Assembly: GCF_030517065.1 (NCBI RefSeq)
Contig: NZ_CP103950.1
Location: forward strand, 1,240,001-1,304,000
Origin: Riemerella columbina
Lineage (GTDB): Bacteria; Bacteroidota; Bacteroidia; Flavobacteriales; Weeksellaceae
Direction: 5' to 3'
DNA length: 64,000 nt
This document shows positions 31,705 through 40,158 of the stretch, piece by piece. The stretch's first letter is position 1; each line of letters begins with the position of its first letter. The translations under genes were made by a program, and so were the position numbers. The notes beneath the pieces were generated by a model. The model did no database searches. It saw only the letters and a list, made by a program, of their open reading frames with translations, and had not been told where the DNA came from.

Positions 31705-34299
31705 TTAAAAAGGATAACCTATGGCGAAGTTAAAGGTTGGTTTTAGCGGTTGTATGTGTCTCAATCTCCAGCGGGAACCTTCTGGCTGGTTAGGGTCGTA
31801 GATTTTATAAGCCAAATCTAAACGAAGCGTAATATACGCCACATTGATCCGAATACCAAAGCCGCTGCCTATACCGAGTTGTTTCCAAAATTTATTGAAC
31901 TTAAAGCCATCGCCCAAGCCATCTTCTTTTAGCGACCAGATATTCCCAGCATCGGTAAATACAGCCCCTTCAAACATTTTATTGATAGGGAAGCGGTACT
32001 CTATATTGGTGGTCAGTTTCAGGTTGTCCATAATGTAAGATCTTACCTTTTCATCAAGTTGAGAATCTGCAGGACCTAAGCCTCCAAAGGCGATCCACGC
32101 TCTAATATCGTTAGAACCACCATTAAAATAAGACCTCACAAAAGGCATCGTTTTAGAGTTGCCATACGGAATCCCAATGCCGATAAACTGCCGAAGCACC
32201 AAGGTGTGTTTAGAGTCTGCATTGGCAAAGAAGGTAAAGTATTTCCTCACATCTACATCAAACTTGATGAACTGAGAATAGGGGATATTAAAAATGGTTT
32301 TTTCCTCATCAACTAACACACTTTTGGAGTCTTGGGCTTTCCCAAACAAACTGAGAATATTCCCCGCGAGCTCCATTTTTCCACTGAAATAAAACGGATT
32401 GGTGTAGTATTTATTCCCCATTTCGTTGTACAAAAATTGATAAGAAAGGGAGGAAATCAAGACATCTTGCGTCTGGCGGTCTTTATTGAGCAAAGATTGT
32501 AGGAAGGTATTGTAAAGCGTTAAACCTTCACCGTTGAGAGATTGGATAAAGCCAACATCATTCAATATTTTCTCCGACACATCATCATAAGTATAAGCAT
32601 TGATGTTGTAGGCGGGGTTATAGGTTTGATAAAGGTTGAAGATGTTCTCTCGCACCTCATTATCGCCACGGAAGAGTTCATAATAATTGTCTTTATCCCG
32701 AGTAAGGCTCAGCTGGGTGTTGAAGAGCGAAAGTCGGTGAGAAATCACCTCGTTCACATTAGCCGTATAGTTGAGGCTTCCATTAAAGTTGATACGCCCC
32801 ATACCGATATTATTCTGGATAGAAGCCCCCAGCCCAATGGAAGTCGTAGGAGAGTAGCGCTTCGGGATTAAGCTATAATAACTAAACGGAATGAGCAACC
32901 GGGGTACATTGAGTGCCACCTGTGCCGAGAGTTCGTAGGCATTAAAGGCTTTTCCTGGATTTTTAGCATTTTTGGTAGTCCCTACAATCCCTGAAAAACT
33001 GGTGCTCAAGTTCTCCGCACCGCCAAAAATATTTCGGGAAGTTAGCTCTACCGATGGCGAAAATCCAAAATTTAAAATCTGTGAATAATGGAGATCTAAT
33101 GCGGTTTTGAGCTCATATTTAGGTAATGGTTTTAAGATATATTGCACATTTAGAATGCTGTCATTAGGCTTGTTAGAAAGTCTTTCATTATAGCTGAGAA
33201 TGCTAAAATTATTCATCGCCATAATGTTTCTCTTCGTTAAGTCTAATTTTTTCTGATTATAAACCTCACCATTTTTGAGGATAACTGGTAGCCAGAGGGT
33301 GCGTGTGGTATATTGGTCGTCCATTTTATGGATGCGCACGCTATCGTCTTTTTTCAATCGGTCAAATTTATAGGCTGTGGTATTCAGCGTGTCGCTCATT
33401 TTATCCACCACATAGAGGTCTACATGCCCAATGGTCGTTTTTTTATACGGCGTATCCGCAGAATCTTTATGAATATCAATGGTGAGTGGCACATTTTTAC
33501 GATCTTGGAGGGTATCTGCGGTAAAATAAATCTCCTCTCCAGAGCGGTTGAAGCTATAATAACCCTCGGCGTGCATCTGTTCTGTAATGCGTTTCACCTC
33601 GTTTTCTAAATTGGCTTGGTCTAAAATTTCGCCTGCCTTTACCTTACTTTTGTCCATTTCTCGCTCATAGAGGGCGCGGATATTTCGGTCTGGAATAGTG
33701 TAGTAATAATTTTTGATGAGCGTAGGATCGTTAAAGGTCATATGATAAGCCACTTGCGCCTTTTTAGCCGCCGAATCTAACTTTTGTTTAAAATCTACTT
33801 GGGCATCCCAATAGCCTTTATAGACCATATATTGGCGGATGTTTTTAGCACTCGCAATGGTTTTGCCTTCATCTAAAATAACAGGCGGCTGCCCAATGGT
33901 GTGGAAAAATCGGTTCCAAAATAAAGAGCGCCCTTGGTACTCTGGGTGTCCGTACTTCACGAAGAGAGAGTCCCGCAATGCCTGATTTCTCATCTGGTTA
34001 GGGTAGGTCATATATTCGTTGAGGATGGTATCATATTTCGGATTGGCCCAGTTGTAAACATAGAGCCCAATGGGAATAATAAAGAATTGTTTTTTATTCG
34101 GTTTTTGGCTTACATAGTTGGGAATAGTGCTGGTTAACAGTTTTTTATCCTCGTATTTAAAATGGTTTTTAGTGAGTAGATACTCGCCATCAGGAACTTT
34201 TTTCGTTGCATTACAAGCATACAAAAAGGTTAAGAAGATTGCAAAAATGGAAAATAAGTAATACTTTTGAACATAATTTCTGATATGCTTACCACTCAT
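31705..34299 (-). CDS. tamL: TamL: lipoprotein TamA/BamA-family outer-membrane assembly factor
   Basis: An 864-residue protein. The lipobox ends at Cys29 (FLTFLYACNATKKVPDGEYLL), so the protein is lipidated, unlike proteobacterial TamA. POTRA-like repeats cover about residues 30-400, and a 16-strand Omp85 barrel follows, with the conserved late motif GGSNDIRAW (about residue 735) near the end. The last residues FNFAIGYPF give the terminal aromatic of outer-membrane barrels. TamL is the Bacteroidota counterpart of TamA and is expected to act with TamB in outer-membrane assembly or lipid transport. No tamB lies in this window. The start overlaps the divergent RNA methyltransferase start by 15 bases. 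Confidence 0.9.
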   Translation of the reverse strand: MSGKHIRNYVQKYYLFSIFAIFLTFLYACNATKKVPDGEYLLTKNHFKYEDKKLLTSTIPNYVSQKPNKKQFFIIPIGLYVYNWANPKYDTILNEYMTYPNQMRNQALRDSLFVKYGHPEYQGRSLFWNRFFHTIGQPPVILDEGKTIASAKNIRQYMVYKGYWDAQVDFKQKLDSAAKKAQVAYHMTFNDPTLIKNYYYTIPDRNIRALYEREMDKSKVKAGEILDQANLENEVKRITEQMHAEGYYSFNRSGEEIYFTADTLQDRKNVPLTIDIHKDSADTPYKKTTIGHVDLYVVDKMSDTLNTTAYKFDRLKKDDSVRIHKMDDQYTTRTLWLPVILKNGEVYNQKKLDLTKRNIMAMNNFSILSYNERLSNKPNDSILNVQYILKPLPKYELKTALDLHYSQILNFGFSPSVELTSRNIFGGAENLSTSFSGIVGTTKNAKNPGKAFNAYELSAQVALNVPRLLIPFSYYSLIPKRYSPTTSIGLGASIQNNIGMGRINFNGSLNYTANVNEVISHRLSLFNTQLSLTRDKDNYYELFRGDNEVRENIFNLYQTYNPAYNINAYTYDDVSEKILNDVGFIQSLNGEGLTLYNTFLQSLLNKDRQTQDVLISSLSYQFLYNEMGNKYYTNPFYFSGKMELAGNILSLFGKAQDSKSVLVDEEKTIFNIPYSQFIKFDVDVRKYFTFFANADSKHTLVLRQFIGIGIPYGNSKTMPFVRSYFNGGSNDIRAWIAFGGLGPADSQLDEKVRSYIMDNLKLTTNIEYRFPINKMFEGAVFTDAGNIWSLKEDGLGDGFKFNKFWKQLGIGSGFGIRINVAYITLRLDLAYKIYDPNQPEGSRWRLRHIQPLKPTFNFAIGYPF
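34239..34269 (+). promoter_or_regulatory. Promoter of the RNA methyltransferase, inside tamL
   Basis: TTG (34239-34241), a 20-base spacer and TACTTTTG (34262-34269). Both elements fit the Bacteroidota promoter. The ATG lies 15 bases downstream. The whole promoter lies within the tamL coding sequence. Confidence 0.72.
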
Positions 34300-35025
34300 A
34301 GAATTAAAATTTTAAAGTCTTTAGATAAAAAAAAATTTAGACAAAAATACAATTTGTTTTTGGTTGAAGGGAATAAAATCATCAAAGAGTTGAAAACATC
34401 AAAATTCAAAATTGATGCCATTTATAGCACAACCCCTGAAGAATTGGACTTTCTTCCAGCACATTTAATCGCTCCAATTACCCCTCAAGAGCTCAAAAAA
34501 ATAAGTTTTCTCCAAACTCCAAAAGATAGCGTGGCGGTATGCCAACTTCTGCCAGAATCCCAATTGATGGATACCGCGTTTAATCTGGTGTTAGACGGCA
34601 TCCAAGACCCAGGGAATTTAGGCACCATCATCAGATTAGCCGATTGGTTTGGCGTGGAACAAATCATCTGCAGCCCAGATACCGTGGATTTTTATAACCC
34701 CAAAGTCATCCAAGCCAGTATGGGCTCTTTTACGCGGGTGCAGATGATCTACACGGAGCTGAGCGCTTATCTTTCTCAAACCTCGCATACCAATATTGGA
34801 ACGGATATGGCGGGCGATAATCTCTACCAAACAACATTCCCTGAGAAGGTCAACCTTATTCTCGGTAACGAAGGCAATGGCATACGTCCAGAAACCGAAA
34901 AGCTCCTCCAGAGGAGCATTAGCATTCCAAGATTTAGCCAGCACCAAGCCACAGAAAGCCTGAATGTCTCTATGGCGGCAGGGATTATTTTAGGACAAAT
35001 CTTTGGACAAAAACTTCAAAATTAA
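34285..35025 (+). CDS. TrmH/SpoU-family RNA 2'-O-methyltransferase
   Basis: About 246 residues from the ATG at 34285 (a TTG further upstream overlaps the -7 box). A small N-terminal substrate-binding domain (about 1-90) is followed by the SPOUT methyltransferase fold with its three motifs: DGIQDPGNLGTIIR, LILGNEGNGI and LNVSMAAGIILG. The last two form the trefoil knot that binds S-adenosylmethionine. The enzyme methylates a ribose in rRNA or tRNA; RlmB-like rRNA modification is likely but not proven. It is divergent from tamL, and the two genes overlap at their 5' ends. Confidence 0.9.
   Translation: MLTTHRIKILKSLDKKKFRQKYNLFLVEGNKIIKELKTSKFKIDAIYSTTPEELDFLPAHLIAPITPQELKKISFLQTPKDSVAVCQLLPESQLMDTAFNLVLDGIQDPGNLGTIIRLADWFGVEQIICSPDTVDFYNPKVIQASMGSFTRVQMIYTELSAYLSQTSHTNIGTDMAGDNLYQTTFPEKVNLILGNEGNGIRPETEKLLQRSISIPRFSQHQATESLNVSMAAGIILGQIFGQKLQN
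34342..34349 (-). promoter_or_regulatory. -7 box of tamL, inside the RNA methyltransferase gene
   Basis: TATTTTTG on the minus strand matches TAnnTTTG, 42 bases before the tamL ATG and within codons 20-22 of the divergent gene. Confidence 0.55.
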
Positions 35026-35101
35026 GTTTGAGGCAAAGCCGTTTTCCATTTTTATACACACCTTGCACTAGGTTTATCAAGGCTAAATTAAATAAAAACC
35101 G

Positions 35102-35109
35102 TAATTTTG
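35102..35109 (+). promoter_or_regulatory. -7 box of the NDH-2/trmD operon
   Basis: TAATTTTG, an exact TAnnTTTG match, 18 bases before the ATG at 35128. Confidence 0.55.
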
Positions 35110-35127
35110 CAACCTAAGCACAGGGAT

Positions 35128-36390
35128 ATGGAAACACGAGAAAAAATAGTGATTATCGGCGGCGGTTTTGCTGGGCTACAGCTCGCAAGGAAGCTCAATA
35201 ACAAAAGAAAAAAAGTATTGGTTATTGATAAAGTCAATCACCATATGTTCCAGCCCTTGTTTTACCAAGTGGCGTGTGGGCGTATAGAACCGTCCAACAT
35301 CTCGTTTCCGTTCCGAAAGATTTTCCAGAGGTCTAAGAACATCCAATATCGGATGACGGAAGTGACCAAAATTATCCCAGAAGAAAAGAGAATCATCACC
35401 GAAGATACCGAATTTACTTACGATAAATTGGTGATTGCCACAGGTTGCCGCACCAATTTCTTCGGAAATGATAAAATGGAAAACCTTTGTTTTGGGATGA
35501 AAAACACCCAAGAAGCCATTAGCATTCGGAACCATGTGCTCCTCACTTTTGAAAAATTGATTATTGAGAGAAAACGCTCTGATAGTGGCAATTGGAACAT
35601 CGTTATCGTGGGGAGTGGTCCCACAGGGGTAGAGTTGGCAGGCGCTTTTGCAGAGATGAAAGCCGATATTCTCCCCAAAGATTATCCCAAAATGAGTTTT
35701 AAAGATCTGAAAATCATTTTAGTGAGTGCTACCAAGCATCCATTAGCGGTAATGAGCCAAGAAGCTCAAGAAAAATCTGAGCAATACCTCAAAAATATGG
35801 GCGTTCAATTCATCAGTGACCATAGGGTGGTGGACTATGATGGCGACCAAGTTTATTTGGAAAATGGCGACACCATCGCTTCTAATAATGTGATATGGGC
35901 AGCAGGCGTTACGGGCAATATTATAGAAGGTTTAGAGCGAGACCAAATCATCAAAAACCGCTATGTGGTAGACCGCTATAACCGCGTGAAAGGCTACAAA
36001 GATATTTTCGCCATTGGAGATATCGCCTATATGGAGACGCCTAAATATCCGAAAGGACACCCTCAGGTGGCGAATGTTGCCATCAATCAAGGTAAAAATT
36101 TGGGTAGAAACCTTTGCCGAGCTTCAGAAAAAGATTGGAAAGAATACGAGTATTTTGATCAAGGTTCTATGGCTACCATAGGGAAGCACCGCGCCGTGGT
36201 AGATTTGCCTTATATTAAGTTTCAAGGCATTTTCGCATGGTATTTTTGGATGTTCCTCCACCTGATGCTCATCTTATCTGTACGGAATAAAATTGCAATT
36301 TTCTTCAATTGGATGTGGAGTTATCTCAACGGCGACTCCTCTCTGCGCCTCATCATTTTACCCAACCGAAAAAACAACACAATACAATGA
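35128..36390 (+). CDS. ndh: Type II NADH dehydrogenase (NDH-2)
   Basis: About 420 residues from the ATG at 35128. FAD-binding [10 protein letters not shown] is at residues 10-19 and NADH-binding [15 protein letters not shown] near 168. VIWAAGV and FAIGDIAYM are the conserved late FAD contacts. The C-terminal segment [14 protein letters not shown], followed by a second aromatic-rich stretch, is the membrane anchor typical of NDH-2. It oxidises NADH and reduces quinone without pumping protons on the inner face of the membrane. The stop overlaps the trmD start (ATGA), so the two are translationally coupled. The coupling of a respiratory enzyme to a tRNA methyltransferase has no known metabolic meaning. 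Confidence 0.92.
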   Translation: METREKIVIIGGGFAGLQLARKLNNKRKKVLVIDKVNHHMFQPLFYQVACGRIEPSNISFPFRKIFQRSKNIQYRMTEVTKIIPEEKRIITEDTEFTYDKLVIATGCRTNFFGNDKMENLCFGMKNTQEAISIRNHVLLTFEKLIIERKRSDSGNWNIVIVGSGPTGVELAGAFAEMKADILPKDYPKMSFKDLKIILVSATKHPLAVMSQEAQEKSEQYLKNMGVQFISDHRVVDYDGDQVYLENGDTIASNNVIWAAGVTGNIIEGLERDQIIKNRYVVDRYNRVKGYKDIFAIGDIAYMETPKYPKGHPQVANVAINQGKNLGRNLCRASEKDWKEYEYFDQGSMATIGKHRAVVDLPYIKFQGIFAWYFWMFLHLMLILSVRNKIAIFFNWMWSYLNGDSSLRLIILPNRKNNTIQ

Positions 36391-37064
36391 GAATAGACAT
36401 TATCAGCGTAGTACCAGAGCTTATGGAGAGCCCTTTCAAAACTTCTATTCTTAAACGAGCAATGGAGAAGGGCGTGGCAGAAGTGCATTTTCATCAACTT
36501 AGAGAGTGGGGCATTGGCAAGCATCGGCAGGTGGATGATGAGCCTTATGGCGGCGGTGCTGGTATGGTGATGATGGTGCAACCGATAGACCAATGCATCT
36601 CTCAGCTGAAATCTGAACGGGAGTATGACGAAATTATCTACCTGACCCCAGACGGCGAAACCCTCAACCAAAAAATAGCCAATACGCTTTCGCTCAAACA
36701 GAATATCATATTGCTTTGTGGGCATTATAAAGGCATAGACCAAAGGGTGAGAGATCTACATATTACCCGAGAGATTTCCATTGGCGATTTTGTTCTGACT
36801 GGCGGCGAGTTGGCGGCGTGTGTCTTAGCGGATGCCGTAATTCGGCTGTTGCCAGGCGTACTTAATGATGAACAATCGGCGCTCACGGACAGTTTTCAGG
36901 ATAATTTACTCTCACCACCCATCTACACGCGCCCCGAGGTTTATAAAGGTTTGGAAGTGCCATCGGTATTACTGAGTGGTCACGCGGGCAAAATAGAAGA
37001 TTGGCGCTACGAACAGGCGCTAAGCATCACCCAAGCCAAAAGACCCGATTTATTGGATGATTAA
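36387..37064 (+). CDS. trmD: tRNA (guanine-N1-)-methyltransferase
   Basis: 225 residues from the ATG at 36387. The start [20 protein letters not shown], the [13 protein letters not shown] loop, CGHYKGID and [13 protein letters not shown] are the standard TrmD motifs that make the SPOUT knot and bind S-adenosylmethionine and tRNA. The HLR segment and the C-terminal DLLD end are also typical. It methylates G37 of tRNAs with G36, preventing +1 frameshifts. The frame is open upstream, but that part lies inside ndh. Its usual bacterial neighbours (rimM, rplS, rpsP) are absent here, which is common in Bacteroidota. Confidence 0.96.
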   Translation: MRIDIISVVPELMESPFKTSILKRAMEKGVAEVHFHQLREWGIGKHRQVDDEPYGGGAGMVMMVQPIDQCISQLKSEREYDEIIYLTPDGETLNQKIANTLSLKQNIILLCGHYKGIDQRVRDLHITREISIGDFVLTGGELAACVLADAVIRLLPGVLNDEQSALTDSFQDNLLSPPIYTRPEVYKGLEVPSVLLSGHAGKIEDWRYEQALSITQAKRPDLLDD

Positions 37065-37103
37065 GCTTAAAATTTTTATCAATTTTTAAAACATAGCAAC
37101 ACT

Positions 37104-38021
37104 TTGCCTTACATCTGTTTTTATAATACGGAGAATTTTTTTCCGCCCAATACCCCGCATTTACCGCATTGGGATGATAGAAAATACCTGACCAAACGCC
37201 AAAAAATAACCCAAGTTTTCAGCTTGATGAAAACGCAATACCACCAACTGCCCACCCTCATTGGCTTAGCCGAAATTGGCAATAAAAAAGTGGTAAAAGA
37301 GCTTTTGGATATGCCTGTTTTTGAAGGAAAATACAGCTATGTCCATTATGAATCTCAAGATGAAAGGGGTATAGATGTCGCGTTGGCTTATCAAAAATCG
37401 GTGTTTAGGATGGTACACTCAGAACCAATTCGGTTTACTTTTGAGATGCTGAATGCGCAGCAACATTTTTATACCGATACCACCCGAGATGTGCTGTATG
37501 TGATTTTAGAAACACAAGGCATAAAAATCCATTATTTTTTAGTGCATTTACCATCTAAAAGGGAAAATGACATCAATTTAGACAAAAGAAATCACATTCT
37601 TTCAGAAATAAAAAAACGGATAGAAACCATTATTTATGATACCAATGAGGCGGTTGTCATCAGCGGCGATTTCAATGAAAATCCCAATGAGGATAATATG
37701 CAAAATTTCATTTATTATCAAGGCATAGAGCAAATTTTGGACAACCCATTTTTGAAGATGTATTATCAGAAACAATATTCCACTTTTCACCATAAAACAG
37801 GACTGTTGTTTGACCAAATATTGCTTTCTCATCATTTCTTTAAACCTGATTTTCCGCTCCATTATCAACAGAGTAAAATTTTTACACCGAAGGAAATTTT
37901 GCAGCGCCAATCCATCGCCCCAAAACCCAGCCGAACTTATTCTGGCACAAGGTATTTAGGTGGCTACAGCGACCATTTTCCTGTTTTGCTCTTCTATGAT
38001 GAAGATAAAAATCATCTCTAA
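37104..38021 (+). CDS. Endonuclease/exonuclease/phosphatase (EEP) family protein
   Basis: A 305-residue protein starting at a TTG (no in-frame ATG nearby). FYNTENFF (6-13) has the metal-binding Asn and Glu positions of the EEP fold. GLAEIGNKKVVKELL carries the conserved Glu, ISGDFNENPNE the Asp/Asn pair, and GYSDHFPVLL the catalytic Asp-His near the C-terminus, so the active site looks complete. There is no signal peptide. The substrate may be DNA, a phosphodiester or an inositol-type phosphate, and cannot be chosen from sequence. It follows trmD by 39 bases and may be co-transcribed. Confidence 0.83.
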   Translation: MPYICFYNTENFFPPNTPHLPHWDDRKYLTKRQKITQVFSLMKTQYHQLPTLIGLAEIGNKKVVKELLDMPVFEGKYSYVHYESQDERGIDVALAYQKSVFRMVHSEPIRFTFEMLNAQQHFYTDTTRDVLYVILETQGIKIHYFLVHLPSKRENDINLDKRNHILSEIKKRIETIIYDTNEAVVISGDFNENPNEDNMQNFIYYQGIEQILDNPFLKMYYQKQYSTFHHKTGLLFDQILLSHHFFKPDFPLHYQQSKIFTPKEILQRQSIAPKPSRTYSGTRYLGGYSDHFPVLLFYDEDKNHL

Positions 38022-38049
38022 AAAACCTGATCAACCCACCGAAGTTTAG

Positions 38050-38057
38050 TATCTTTG
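38050..38057 (+). promoter_or_regulatory. -7 box of deoC
   Basis: TATCTTTG matches TAnnTTTG, 29 bases before the ATG. Confidence 0.6.
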
Positions 38058-38086
38058 AAGAAAATTTTATTAAAAATAAAACCAAA

Positions 38087-38830
38087 ATGAATATCAAAAA
38101 TTATTTAGATTCTACTTATCTAAAAACGCTAGAACAGTCTGGATTATCCTTAGAGGAAACCCATGCCAAAGTAAAAGCCCTTACAGATGAAGCAATAGAT
38201 AATGGACTTTTCGCCGTGATGATTCGCCCTGATTATGTGAAGGAGATTAAAACTTATCTTACGGAGAAAGAGGCGCCAGTAGTTTTAGGCACCGTGATTG
38301 GCTTCCACGAAGGCACTGCCAGCGTAGGGCAAAAATTAGCCGAAGCTCAAAAAGCCATAGAAGATGGCGCTGATGAGCTAGATTTCGTTATCAACTATAC
38401 CGCTTATAAAAACGGCGATTTGGCTTTGGTAAAAGATGAGTTTGTACAATGCACGCAATTGTGTTTAGAGTACGGAAAAATCGCGAAGTGGATTATAGAA
38501 ATTGCCGCGCTTACCGATGAGCAAATTGCCGATATTACTGCAAAAATTGCAACTTGGGCAACGGAAAGCTTTAAAGCGGAAGATTTACAGCGTATTTTCG
38601 TTAAATCTTCTACAGGTTTCTACCAAACGGAAGGCGGCAAGCCTAACGGTGCGACTTTTGAAGGCATTAGCATTATGCTCAAAAATGCTGGGGCACTTCC
38701 TGTAAAAGCCGCTGGTGGCGTAAGAACGCCTGAAGATGCCGAAAAAATGATTGCCATGGGCGTTAAGAGAATTGGTACCTCTTCGGCGATGTCTTTGGTG
38801 CGTGGCGAGGCAACTTCTGAGCAATACTAA
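38087..38830 (+). CDS. deoC: Deoxyribose-phosphate aldolase
   Basis: A 247-residue TIM barrel that cleaves 2-deoxyribose 5-phosphate to acetaldehyde and glyceraldehyde 3-phosphate. Conserved parts are the early LDSTYLK segment, ELDFVINYTAYKNGD (about 99-113), the Schiff-base Lys in IFVKSSTGF (about 169) and the second Lys in PVKAAGGVRT (about 205). The end MGVKRIGTSSA binds the phosphate. It would salvage deoxynucleosides. It has its own promoter and a strong shared terminator. No other deo genes lie next to it. Confidence 0.95.
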   Translation: MNIKNYLDSTYLKTLEQSGLSLEETHAKVKALTDEAIDNGLFAVMIRPDYVKEIKTYLTEKEAPVVLGTVIGFHEGTASVGQKLAEAQKAIEDGADELDFVINYTAYKNGDLALVKDEFVQCTQLCLEYGKIAKWIIEIAALTDEQIADITAKIATWATESFKAEDLQRIFVKSSTGFYQTEGGKPNGATFEGISIMLKNAGALPVKAAGGVRTPEDAEKMIAMGVKRIGTSSAMSLVRGEATSEQY

Positions 38831-38850
38831 ACCAATATAGTTATCAAATA

Positions 38851-38885
38851 AAAACCGTTTCAATACAGTATTGAAACGGTTTTTT
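38851..38885. terminator. Bidirectional terminator between deoC and nhaA
   Basis: A 15-bp perfect stem (AAAACCGTTTCAATA with TATTGAAACGGTTTT), a 3-base loop and a T run, between two converging genes. Confidence 0.92.
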
Positions 38886-38891
38886 ATGGAT

Positions 38892-40100
38892 TTAGGCTTT
38901 CTTCTTTTGAGCCCAAGATTTCCGTTTAAACTTTCGTTTGTCCTTCTTTTTAGAAAATAGTTTGAGCAATTGATAGCCCACAATACCTGATAAAATGGAG
39001 GCGACTAAAATCGCAAACTTGGCTTCCTCTTGGATTTCGGGATGACCTTTATAAGACAATAGCGCGATGAAAATGGACATCGTAAAACCTATTCCCGCTA
39101 AAAAGCCACTACCTATCATCTGATACCAATTGCTTTTGTGTGGCAACTCGCTGATTTTTAATTTAATAGCGATATAAGAAAAGAGGTTGATTCCAATCAT
39201 TTTACCTAAAAATAAGCCTAAAATAATACCAAATCCAAAGTTGGAAAACAGCCCGTCTACCATTTTTTCTTTTAAGGTAATGTTGGTATTGGCAAGGGCA
39301 AAAATTGGCATAATTAAGAAATTAACAGGCAAATGCAGTTTTTCTTCCAATTTCTCTAATGGAGAAATCTCCGTTACGGAAACATTAGTTGGGATCGTAA
39401 ATGCCAATAAAACGCCTGCAATAGTAGCGTGGATGCCAGAATGGTGGATAAAATACCATAAAAATACCCCTGGTATTAAATAAAAAATAAGCTTCTTTAC
39501 ATTAAAATAATTCAATGCGGCTAAAATGGCTAAAATAATGGCGCTGTAACCCAAATAATCCCAATGCAGCTGGTCGGTATAAAACAAGGCAATGACCACA
39601 ATAGCGCCCAAATCATCTACAATAGCGAGGGCAGCTAAAAATATTTTAACCGAGCTGGGCACCCTTTTTCCAAGCATCGAGATAATTGCCAAACAGAATG
39701 CAATATCCGTAGCCATAGGGATAGCCCAACCTTTTTGATAAGGCGTTCCTTGGTTAAAAAGTGTGAAAATGAGCGCTGGCACCAGCATTCCTCCGAGTGC
39801 CGCCACGATGGGTAAGGAGGCTTTTCTGAACTCGGAGAGTTCGCCCTCTAAAAGTTCGCGCTTGATTTCTAAACCAACCAAAAGGAAGAAAATCGCCATC
39901 AGACCGTCGTTTACCCACATATCCACGGAATAACGAAGGTGGAATTTTTCAAAGCCCAACTGGGTGTTCAATAGATTCTGAAAAGATTCCGCCAAAGAGG
40001 AGTTGGCAATCATTAAAGAAATCATCACGCAGACCATCAGTAGGAGCCCAGAAGATTGGTTGCTTTCAAGGAATTTTTTAAAATATTGTGTTATTTTCAT
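38892..40100 (-). CDS. nhaA: Na+/H+ antiporter NhaA
   Basis: A 402-residue inner-membrane antiporter with about 12 hydrophobic helices. The segment WAIPMATDIAFCLAIISMLG contains the conserved T-D-I unit. LAALAIVDDLGAIVVIALFYT carries the two adjacent Asp residues that bind Na+ and H+ (Asp163-Asp164 in E. coli). A very basic C-terminal tail (SKKKDKRKFKRKSW and further lysines) follows the last helix and is longer than usual. It exports Na+ at alkaline pH. It lies 58 bases after rsh on the same strand with no -7 box seen between them, so co-transcription is possible. Confidence 0.95.
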   Translation of the reverse strand: MKITQYFKKFLESNQSSGLLLMVCVMISLMIANSSLAESFQNLLNTQLGFEKFHLRYSVDMWVNDGLMAIFFLLVGLEIKRELLEGELSEFRKASLPIVAALGGMLVPALIFTLFNQGTPYQKGWAIPMATDIAFCLAIISMLGKRVPSSVKIFLAALAIVDDLGAIVVIALFYTDQLHWDYLGYSAIILAILAALNYFNVKKLIFYLIPGVFLWYFIHHSGIHATIAGVLLAFTIPTNVSVTEISPLEKLEEKLHLPVNFLIMPIFALANTNITLKEKMVDGLFSNFGFGIILGLFLGKMIGINLFSYIAIKLKISELPHKSNWYQMIGSGFLAGIGFTMSIFIALLSYKGHPEIQEEAKFAILVASILSGIVGYQLLKLFSKKKDKRKFKRKSWAQKKKA

Positions 40101-40158
40101 CAGTTGTTGTTATTTTGAATATTTTTGTTTAATGGTTTTAATTGTATTATCGTTTTAA

